Assembly (NCBI RefSeq): GCF_027921745.1 | Contig: NC_079238.1 | Location: 3,162,001 to 3,226,000 of the forward strand | Source of the DNA: Schizosaccharomyces osmophilus | Taxonomy: Eukaryota > Ascomycota > Schizosaccharomycetes > Schizosaccharomycetales > Schizosaccharomycetaceae | DNA: 64,000 nucleotides | Reading direction: 5' to 3' | Translations under genes and position numbers: made by a program | Notes under the pieces: generated by a model | Database searches by the model: none | The model's input: the letters and a program-made list of their open reading frames with translations, nothing else | What the model was told of the DNA's origin: nothing | Shown here: one piece after another, positions 21,273 through 28,996 of the stretch | How the letters are laid out: each line of letters starts with the position of its first letter | Numbering within the stretch: position 1 is the stretch's first letter

Positions 21273-21676
21273 ATGGCTCTTACTGGTAGCGACATCTTTA
21301 AGGTATGTTTTTTTGTCTTGCTGCAGCTTTAAAGGAATACAAACCACTCCCTGGTCCTAATCGTATCCTGAAACGAGCCTTGCTTTCCCGGAATCGTTTC
21401 CTGACGGTAAAGCTTTACCGGTTGTGGACCTTAGTGTTGCTTAATAAAGGCTTCATTCTTTGTACATGTTTTTCCTTTTCTTCTTGCTTTTCTTGCTTGT
21501 TTTTGTGTTCCAACTGTCTGGCTAACATTTAGATCATCTTTGCTATTATCCTCCCTCCCTTGGGTGTTTTCCTTGAACGGGGTTGTGGTGCTGATATACT
21601 CATCAACATTCTTCTTTGCTGTCTTGGTTATGTTCCTGGCATCATCCATGCTCTTTACATCATCTTAAAATATTAA
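21273..21676 (+). CDS. pmp3: Pmp3 plasma membrane proteolipid 3 (UPF0057 family)
   Basis: Two exons (21273-21302 and 21533-21676) encode a 57-residue protein consisting almost entirely of two membrane helices. The product reads MALTGSDIFK then IIFAIILPPLGVFLERGC, the family signature, with the second helix starting at about residue 33. Pmp3 proteins sit in the plasma membrane and influence membrane potential and salt tolerance. The 230-base intron has a GTATGT donor and a CTAAC branch right before its TTTAG acceptor. It is four to five times longer than the other introns in this window and contains a perfect 16-base palindrome. The gene is divergent from erg1, as in S. pombe. Confidence 0.93.
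21405..21420. repeat. Perfect 16-base palindrome inside the pmp3 intron
   Basis: CGGTAAAGCTTTACCG reads the same on both strands. It lies in the middle of the long pmp3 intron and could form a hairpin only poorly, since it has no loop, so a dimeric protein site or chance are both possible. Confidence 0.6.
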
Positions 21677-22583
21677 AACTATCAAGAGTTTCCCTATCCT
21701 ATATAACCACGAGAAAACCCTCAATCATATACTTCCAGTTGTGATACGTTTCCTCATGGTCATTTGTTTTCGTCCGTGTGTATACTTTACTTCTTGAACT
21801 GGCTGTGTATGACTCGCCTTCCATTTGAAAATCTTCTGGTCCATCTTATTGTAAGCTTGCTTGCAAATATGTATTACCAAACATTTGCTTTCCCAAACGC
21901 TTTTCCTTTCTTCTTTTTATCCATATATCTAGTAGCTTATGACTCTTGCTGACTTTTTTTTTTGTTTCTATGCTTTATCTGTTCAGTTCTGTTTTGCGAC
22001 AAGTCATATGTTTCATTGTTCTCTCTTTCTGTAATTCGGACAATCCGGGTTTTTCAAGAATTGCTTGTGCTCTTGCTTTGCATGCTGTAAGCTCGGCTTG
22101 ATAATTTCATAGTGTATACAAATTTAAGGAGAGTTCCGCTGATAAACTTGAATGACATTAAAAAGTTACAGAAGAAAAGCCTAGGCTAGTAAACTTCGTA
22201 GTCCTTCATGAATCTCGTTTGGGCTTATATTCTCTTACTAACTCTTTTGACCCTTTACAGAATTCACAACATTCTAATCCTTGCAAATTGTACTTTTTTT
22301 ACTACCATATCCAACCTTTTTTACTCACGCTCAAACGAATCTCTGAAACGTGCTGGAACGCTATCCAATTCTATTAAAGAAGCAAAAATGGTGTTCTTTG
22401 CTATTTCTGAACTAGAGTAGGGGAATCGTAAACTTTATTGTACAAATTCCAGACTAAAACTCATTTCATTTCATGGCAGTCCCATGGATCTTGATAATGC
22501 AAATTTCGTTTACACTTGCTCAAAAAATTAACTCCTCTAAAACGTTTTCCTTTGCTTAATAGACACACAGGCAAACATACATC
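21677..22583. other. Unusually long convergent gap between pmp3 and tim16
   Basis: These genes converge, yet 907 bases separate them, while other convergent pairs in the window are 53-386 bases apart. The plus strand contains T-rich sequence (21890-21970) and then splice-like signals: GTAAGC at 22087, and CTAAC with TTTACAG at 22241-22260. A hidden small gene or transcript is likely. The best open segment is listed separately. Confidence 0.4.
22208..22420 (+). CDS. Possible small protein gene or terminal exon
   Basis: An open frame of 70 codons runs from ATG 22208 to TAG 22420. Its second half has coding-like codons and heptad spacing (SNESLKRAGTLSNSIKEAK, then ending AISELE). The first half is hydrophobic and overlaps a good branch and acceptor (CTAAC, then TTTACAG ending at 22260). 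It may therefore be either a small membrane protein starting at 22208 or the last exon of a spliced gene whose upstream exons I could not fix. I recognise no family. Confidence 0.25.
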   Translation: MNLVWAYILLLTLLTLYRIHNILILANCTFFTTISNLFYSRSNESLKRAGTLSNSIKEAKMVFFAISELE

Positions 22584-23040
22584 TTAGGTATGTGGTTGCT
22601 GCCCTTGTTGTTCATTCGTCTCTGGTGGCTCTTTTTGTTTCAGCTCTTCCATAAGTCTCTCATGAGCACGGAATACCTTGCTCTGTATATAAAAAGACCC
22701 CCCTGCCTTGGGGTCATTGATTTTGAACATCCGTTGAAATCTCTCTTCTAGCTGCTCCTTGTTTAACGGATCCACGCTGACGTTTAAAATATCACCAGCT
22801 TCACGCATACTGATTTCTCCTCGTCGAGCCACCTTTGCTTTCTCAGCATTCCCTGCTTGGCTTGTACCTGTGTTTTGCTGACCGGCATTCGCTACCATCT
22901 GTTTGTAGGCCTGAATAAAGGCCCGGCTCATCACTAAATATCATTCCTGTTAGTTCCATTCCATTGCATTTATTTAGTTGTGCGTTTATACCTTGCGAGC
23001 CCACGATTATAAATTTACCAACTGCTTTCGGTAGAGACAT
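22584..23040 (-). CDS. tim16: Tim16/Pam16, J-like subunit of the mitochondrial import motor
   Basis: Two exons (23040-22992 and 22933-22584) encode 132 residues. The 58-base intron has a GTATAA donor and a CTAAC branch, and the join gives IVGSQVMSRAFIQAYKQM, the conserved Pam16 N-terminus. The J-like domain (about 55-115) contains SMREAGDILNVS, and MFKINDPKAGGSFY replaces the HPD motif of true J proteins. Pam16 pairs with Pam18 on the matrix side of TIM23 and restrains its stimulation of mtHsp70. The C-terminus is Gln/Pro-rich. Length agrees with other fission yeast Tim16 proteins. Confidence 0.95.
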
Positions 23041-23450
23041 GGTTTTTCAGAAATTATTCGACAATAGACACCTTTGGTATTATATTTTTTAGACAGTGAA
23101 TTAAAAATCCTGTTAAATACGATTATTCATCTACTTTCAATTCTTTTAAAGAAAGCCTCACAGTGGTGAGTAGACAGAAAGGGGAAGGGTTAAGGCAAGT
23201 TCAGCGATTCTCAGGTTCCATATGGAATTTTTCAAACGGTGAAGGAATTAGGAGTCTTTATTCTTTTAATATATAGTTACATTTAAAACTGCATATTTAT
23301 TAGTTATATTGAATGAATAAATAAATTGTCATTTCAAAGACAAAGCTGTCTACTCTGTAATATATTCAAGTTCCCTTGTTCATTTAGCATGCCAATAAGG
23401 ATGGTGCACCGTACAGACGAGAATTAAAAAGTAAATGGGCATAAAGTCTT
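23041..23450. other. Tandem intergenic region upstream of tim16
   Basis: This 410-base AT-rich region contains the tim16 promoter and the 3' end of the coiled-coil gene, both on the minus strand. Nothing else was noticed. Confidence 0.5.
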
Positions 23451-24692
23451 TTAAACTTCAAAGGGCACACCATGCGCTCCTGGAAAACCTGTTAACGTCA
23501 AATCTATGGATACATTATCTATTGGTTCAAATGTAAAATTGTCTTCATAGCTTCCTGTTGGAGCGGATTGTCCTGCCTGCTTATTTCGCATGTTTTCTAG
23601 TTCACGAAGATGCTGTTGGCATTCAGCAAACTCATCCATTGCAGATTTATACCTTTCTACAGCCTCTTCGAGGTATTGCTTTTCGCCTTGTAGGTTTTGA
23701 ATCTGCTTTTCTAGATTTACAACATGCTCTCGTTGCTGTTCATCGTCTAACCCTTTTTCTGAATGAGTACTTTGCTTTCCAAGCTCCTGCAAATCGGATT
23801 CTCGTTTGTCAAGAGATGACTTACGTTCACTCAGAGCATGTTGTTCAAAGTCTTTCCAGGATTGAAACGACTCTTTTTCTTGTTGGAAAGTTTTTGTCTG
23901 GTTGTTTAGCTCTTCTTTTTGGCGATTTAGGGCTTCTTCTTTTTCCTTCAATTCTTTTTCTTTACTTCCCAACGTAGCTTCTTTCTCCTGACCGCTTTCT
24001 GTCGCATGTTGAGATACACGGTCTTTTTCCGCCTTCAACTCATCTAAATCTGTTAATGCCGTTTCCAATTCTCGTTTGGAATTCTCGCTTTCGCTTTTCG
24101 AAGACAAAGCTTTTTGTTCATGTTCCTTAATTGTTTCTTGATTTGTATTTTCGGAAACACTCAACTTGCTCTTCAACTCTAGAACTTCCTTTCGAAGGCT
24201 CTCTTTCTCTTCATCTACTAAATCCTCTTTTTTAGAGCTCTTTGGCTTTCCATCTTCTTCGGTTGCTTCTTGTTCTTTCTTGTCGCCTATCGGTTCGTTT
24301 GTTTCGTGCTCGCCGGAAGCGCCTTCGGCAGCATTAGAAGATTCTTCCTTCTCATTCTTTATTAACTCTTTTGTTGTTTCACTTGCTGTTGATTCGGGTT
24401 TGGATTCCTTGTCGGCAGGCTCCAATGAAGATGATTCCTTCGAGGCTTCTGAGGACTCAATATGTTCAGAATTGCTGACACCTGTAGTACTTTCATTACC
24501 TACTGTTGTCGAAGCTTCAGTTTCTGGGGTTGAAGATTTCTGAGAGGAAGCCGAGCGAACATCTTTTGTTTTTGCTTGACGTTTCTTCTTTTTTGCTTCT
24601 TGTAGCTGTTCCGGTTAGTAAACATTTGTACTTTAGCATTGCAAACGAACCCTTTGTTTTGCAAGCGCTAACTTTTCCTCTCGATCAGACAT
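23451..24692 (-). CDS. Golgi-matrix-type coiled-coil protein (Bug1/GM130-like, putative Grh1 partner)
   Basis: Two exons (24692-24651 and 24605-23451) encode about 398 residues. The 45-base intron has a CTAAC branch but a weak GTTCGT donor. The spliced start MSDREEKLALAKQRLQEAKKKKRQ resembles the basic N-terminus that tethers GM130 to p115/Uso1. An acidic Ser/Glu-rich linker follows to about residue 150, then some 200 residues of continuous coiled coil with Lys/Glu/Gln heptads. The C-terminus, ending in HGVPFEV, finishes with a hydrophobic Val like the tail by which GM130 and Bug1 bind the PDZ domains of GRASP/Grh1. This architecture implies a tether between ER-derived vesicles and cis-Golgi. 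Position matches S. pombe SPBC713.09 by my recollection. The functional call is inference from layout and end motifs. Confidence 0.65.
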
Positions 24693-25860
24693 AGCAGAAT
24701 ACGAAGTATGAATATGTTTTGAAGTGAATGGTGTTGCAGGTATACCAGTAGTAGCTCCACTAGATCAGCCATCGACAAAACGCAGTATAAAAGGCATTCG
24801 TAAGAAAAATTATAATTATAAAAAGGATATCAAAAAATAAAGAACAAAACAGCAATAAATCTCTGTTCGATAGCATAGCTCAATGTTTCTAAGCACCGAC
24901 GATAATATCATACTACCAGTATTATATTACGATAATACCATATTCATAGTATAATACGACAGAACAAATGGGAAAAGAAAAAGAATAAAGTCATCTGAAA
25001 TGACTATTCACGCAAAGTGGAACATGAAAAAGTTCCGTTTTCTCTGGTTTTTTTTGTCCCTTTTGCATTTTTCTTCTTCGTTGTTACCTGGGTCCATAGA
25101 AACAAAAGAAAAAAGGAAAACCAGTGAGGTAACAATAGCAAGGCTATATAAAGGGTGCGGCTGCAGTATTATTTCTTTGTACCAGCGCTCAAGACAGTGC
25201 GATTAGGAAGGCTTTTTGCTTGCATGACATTTTGTTATGCGTTCCTACTTGCTATTCATTGAGCGCAGAAGAATGTGCTGGATCTTTTAAGAGCTTGTGA
25301 ACTTAAGATTTTCCTACTTGTACACGAGTGTCAGAGGATCCATATATGTATATAGATTATTTACGGTTATGTATGGAGATGTTATAAAAAATGTTCATGT
25401 ATTATTCAATTTTCCAAAAGTAAATTTCCTACGCAAAATTAAGAATGACCATGGGAATGTGTTTTATTTCTGTGTGTTTTATGATGCTGTAGATTTATCA
25501 AAAGAAAAGTGACTTACAATTAGGAAAAATCTCTTTTAAATCAATATAAGTGATCAACATTGAGGAAAAAGATCCAGGAACAGGTTTGTTGAAATTGTTG
25601 AAAACTTACGGGCTACCTTGATTCAATCCTGACCACCGTACCTCTATATGTGTAACCAAGCGTAGAGTACCGCAGTTATTTGTTGCTGGGAAATAAGAAG
25701 GTTGAATTCGTCGCTGGAAAAGGGTGTAAATAGACGGTTGTCGACGGTTATTCGAAACCATTGAGTAAGTTTGGTATAACGGTAGCAGTTTATACAATAA
25801 AACAATCATTGAATATTTTGAATATTATTCAAAGTCTTTCACACGAGAAATTCTAGTGTG
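24693..25860. other. Long tandem intergenic region upstream of the coiled-coil gene
   Basis: This 1.2 kb AT-rich region is partly the promoter of the coiled-coil gene. It contains a two-copy hairpin-like repeat (24900-24956). On the minus strand at 25748-25608 an open 47-codon segment runs into a consensus GTAAGT donor, perhaps an unassigned exon. No RNA gene was recognised. Confidence 0.4.
24900..24956. repeat. Imperfect two-copy tandem repeat, each copy self-complementary
   Basis: Units of 30 and 27 bases both begin CGATAATA and end in TATTATATTA or TATAATA, and a third CGAC start follows. Within and between units GTATTAT pairs with ATAATAC, so the DNA or RNA could fold. It lies about 210 bases upstream of the coiled-coil gene start. 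Confidence 0.5.
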
Positions 25861-26121
25861 TTATAAGTACTCATTAAGGTCAAAGAAGAAAAGCGTCTTG
25901 GGTGCATGGCAAAAACTAGCTATATGTTCCGAAACTTTGAGAAAAGAAGCTAAAGATTCATCTTCTTCGTTCATTTTGTAATGACACTCTTCAAAGCAAT
26001 ATAGTAACAGCATAACTGCCTATAATTTAACCACCAATTCATTTACCAAAGGAGGAGCATTTTTATCATCAGCAGGTTCGAAAACCAGTTCTATGTTTTT
26101 CGTACAATCAAAGACCTCCAT
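25861..26121 (-). CDS. Candidate unannotated small gene immediately downstream of tom13
   Basis: From ATG 26121 to TAA 25861 the frame is open for 86 codons except for one TAG at 26022-26020. That TAG is the last triplet of a 27-base segment (26046-26020) starting GTAAAT and ending TATAG. Removing it as an intron keeps frame and gives a 77-residue product beginning MEVFDCTKNIEL and ending FFFDLNEYL. Codons on both sides look coding, with acidic clusters (EPADDKN, NEEDES) and a Leu-rich helix at the join. A 27-base intron would be at or below the shortest known in fission yeasts, so stop readthrough or a chance frame must be considered. Only 62 bases separate the ATG from the tom13 stop. No family recognised. 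Confidence 0.4.
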
Positions 26122-26183
26122 ACCGGCGCTACAGTCAAGTTGAGAAAATGAAACAATTGTGAGCAATTGGATTCAGTCTTCAT

Positions 26184-26399
26184 TTAGGCTTGAATATACT
26201 GCTGTCGTTGAATAGAGTAAATGCGAGTGTGACCAGGAGCCCATCCCAAAGAATGAATAAACGCATGGGCAAATATTTCACCGAATCCCAGCATTATGCC
26301 ATTTAGGAATGGTAATCCCAGGTTGATGGCAGCATACTTTAGGACTTGGAATACCTGAGTAAACACTGACTTTTGAATGGGCATTGACTTTCCTTCCAT
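26184..26399 (-). CDS. tom13: Tom13/Mim1-type mitochondrial outer membrane insertion protein
   Basis: This 71-residue protein has one membrane-spanning segment with small-residue packing motifs: GLPFLNGIMLGFGEIFAHAF, about residues 28-47. It is followed by a short polar tail. The block LNGIMLGFGE is typical of the fungal TOM13 family (Mim1 in budding yeast), which inserts alpha-helical proteins into the outer membrane and assists TOM assembly. It is intronless in this reading. It is divergent from ppn1, and its stop codon TAA is followed directly by an ATG that belongs to a different frame. Confidence 0.85.
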   Translation of the reverse strand: MEGKSMPIQKSVFTQVFQVLKYAAINLGLPFLNGIMLGFGEIFAHAFIHSLGWAPGHTRIYSIQRQQYIQA

Positions 26400-27141
26400 G
26401 TTGTTTGCTTTTCAATTCCAAGTTAATACAAGTTTTACTTGGTGATACGATGGTACAATTGAGAATCCTAAACGTTTCTTTTTACCTAAATGAAGGTTGT
26501 TCACGATTACTGCTCGCCTCCAGATATGTTCGAGCTTTGCAAAATTTTCAAGTGTTAATTATAAACTTTTTCTAGTAAAGTAGTTTCAACAACGGAAGCG
26601 TTTCTCGGTACTATTCTTCGAAATTCAGTAACTTTGGATGTTGTCAACATCATATAAAGCGTCTCTTGTCAGTTTGGAATATACATTCGAGTGCGGTTTC
26701 ACTCACTATTTAAATATACAGTATTTTAGCTATCACTCGTTGTTAATATATAATGCACAATAATGAGCTTTAATGAGAACATGAACGTTTTCGTGTGCAT
26801 GGATCATCGAAGTACCGATACTTTGTTCTGGTTTATTTCTACGTACGCGCTTCCAGTTTCATTTTATTGTAATTTTATTCTTGTCTTTAAGTAATTATTT
26901 TTAGACTAGCGTTTATTGACTTGGATTCTTTCCGCATTGTCTTGACTTTAAACTCCTAGAAGCATAAAAGTTAAGGGGTGCGCTTATTTAAAAAAGCGCC
27001 TTAAAGGCGGTTACTAGGTATCAGAGTATTTCATTTTTTCATTGTATTCTCTTGATTATCGGTTAGGTATACCTGTCTGGAAAAGCAAACGTTGTACAAC
27101 ACGTTCGACGAAGACGCGCGTTTGAAGTTGTATAATTCATC
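26400..27141. other. Divergent promoter region, tom13 / ppn1
   Basis: This 742-base AT-rich region contains two overlapping inverted repeats (26980-27009) about 135 bases before the ppn1 ATG. I looked for a phosphate-response (Pho7-type) site but found none I would defend. No coding frame. Confidence 0.5.
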
Positions 27142-28917
27142 ATGTTTTCTTTCTTTTCCGTCTTTTCTTATCTACAATGGTTGACTTTGGCTTTCAGCTT
27201 TGTTTTGAAACCAGTCGCTTTGGACAATCCTCAAAGTTCCATTACCAATGAAGTAGAAACTCCATCTTCTGGGTGGAGAATCACCAATACCAAGGGAAAG
27301 CCACTGACAGGCAGGTTTCTTCATATTACTGATATGCACCCAGATGAATTTTATCGAGATGGTGCTACTGTCGATCACTATTGCCATGACTATAAACATG
27401 CAAGTGCCAATTCCAAATCGTCTAAAGCTGGTTTCTTGTCGCCGGGACCAGGATTTGAGTGCGATTCCTCGCCATCTCTAATCAATAAAACATTGGATTG
27501 GTTCTCTAAGCATATTGAAAATGATTATGGTGGCATAGATTTCATCATTTGGACAGGCGATAATTCTCGGCATGACAACGACAATCATTTTCCGCGAACA
27601 AAAAGCGAAATCATTACTTCCAATGAAAAGATCGTTGATAAAATGATCGAAACGTTTCCAGACGTTCCAATTGTTGCTGCTATTGGAAACAATGATGTGT
27701 ATCCTCATAATATCATGGAAGGAGGCTCTTCCTCAATGACTCAAGCTCTTGCTGGTGCATGGGATGCTTTAATTCCGACGCAAGAAAAGCACGTTTTTGA
27801 AAAAGGAGGGTACTATATGGTTGAGGTAATCCCTCACAGACTTGCTGTTATCGCCTTTAATTCTCTGTACTTTTCGACAAAAAACGCAGCCGTCGATGGT
27901 TGTCCTAAAAAGGATCCTGATGACCCAGGATCTTTCCACATTCGATGGCTTCGAATTCAATTTTTACTTCTCAGGCAGAGGAAAATGAATGCTTGGCTAG
28001 CTAGCCATGTTCCACCTACACGTGACCAGTGGTATATCGATTGTTATGATGCCTTCGCTGACCTACTGTATGAATTTCGAGACGTCATAGTTGGTCAATT
28101 GTATGGACATATGAATATCAATCACTTCGTCTTCCTTGAATTCAACAAGCCACCAGTAGATACTTCGACTTTACAATCTCGAGATTTAGAAGTTGCAACA
28201 GCACAGCCTAAATACGTCAAAACTTTGATTGAAAATCAGTATGGTGAGCTTCCATTTGTTCCTGATAAACCATCTTCAAAATTCATGGACGAAACTGTCG
28301 GAAAGTTTTCCCTTGCTAGCGTTGGTGGATCTATAGTTCCTGAGATGTTTCCAAACTTTCGTATTTACACGTACAATACTTCGGGTTTGAACCCTCGACC
28401 ATCAGATTTGGATGGAAACGTGGTTGTCTCTGACTCTTTTCCAAAAAACTATACTTCTCTTGTTGATGAATTATTCGAAGACAAAACTACGGAAGATAAC
28501 GAAGATTTGTTTATATCAAATTATGAATCAATGAAGAAAAATTCTAAAAGGAAGAAGAAAAAGAAAAAGAACCACAGAAAGAAAAAAATCCAACCTGGAG
28601 CTTTAGGACCAGCTTATGTTCCTATGACTTTCACACCATTATCGTTTCAGCAAATATTTTTGAATACGTCTGATTATATGGACGCCACGAGTGAAACAGA
28701 AGTTGACTACAAGCTGCTATACGACAGTAGAGATCAACCGTACAACATGCCTTCACTAACTGTTCCTGATTACATGCGCTTAGCAAGACGAATTGCCGGC
28801 GTTTGTGAATCAAAGAAAAAAAAGAAAAAAAGGCGTTATAGAGAAATTACTTACACTTATCTATGGCACGCTTATATCGGGGCGCTCCCTAGGTTGGGTG
28901 ATCCCGATGATTTTTAA
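27142..28917 (+). CDS. ppn1: Vacuolar endopolyphosphatase Ppn1
   Basis: This 591-residue protein cleaves inorganic polyphosphate chains in the vacuole. A hydrophobic segment at residues 5-25 is the signal anchor. The metallophosphoesterase domain shows RFLHITDMHPDE (about 58-69), WTGDNSRHDND (about 145), GNNDVYPHN (about 180) and a later GHMNINHF metal-binding His motif (about 322). Two lysine-rich patches stand out: one near 468-483 (SKRKKKKKKNHRKKK) and one near 557-565 (SKKKKKKRR). They could bind polyphosphate or be targets of lysine polyphosphorylation (inference). Length is close to the S. pombe protein. The gene converges on adl1 with 79 bases between stops. Confidence 0.94.
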   Translation: MFSFFSVFSYLQWLTLAFSFVLKPVALDNPQSSITNEVETPSSGWRITNTKGKPLTGRFLHITDMHPDEFYRDGATVDHYCHDYKHASANSKSSKAGFLSPGPGFECDSSPSLINKTLDWFSKHIENDYGGIDFIIWTGDNSRHDNDNHFPRTKSEIITSNEKIVDKMIETFPDVPIVAAIGNNDVYPHNIMEGGSSSMTQALAGAWDALIPTQEKHVFEKGGYYMVEVIPHRLAVIAFNSLYFSTKNAAVDGCPKKDPDDPGSFHIRWLRIQFLLLRQRKMNAWLASHVPPTRDQWYIDCYDAFADLLYEFRDVIVGQLYGHMNINHFVFLEFNKPPVDTSTLQSRDLEVATAQPKYVKTLIENQYGELPFVPDKPSSKFMDETVGKFSLASVGGSIVPEMFPNFRIYTYNTSGLNPRPSDLDGNVVVSDSFPKNYTSLVDELFEDKTTEDNEDLFISNYESMKKNSKRKKKKKKNHRKKKIQPGALGPAYVPMTFTPLSFQQIFLNTSDYMDATSETEVDYKLLYDSRDQPYNMPSLTVPDYMRLARRIAGVCESKKKKKKRRYREITYTYLWHAYIGALPRLGDPDDF

Positions 28918-28996
28918 GTTATTTATAAGTTATTTATTAAAAATAATCGTATATCATGCAACATCATTAATAGAATCATCGCATCTGTGCACAAGC

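Noticed and set aside
25600-25760. Possible tRNA or small structured RNA
   Set aside because: A short GATTGAATC hairpin looks like part of a T-arm, but there is no A-box, acceptor stem or complete cloverleaf. The same check over other gaps also found no tRNA.
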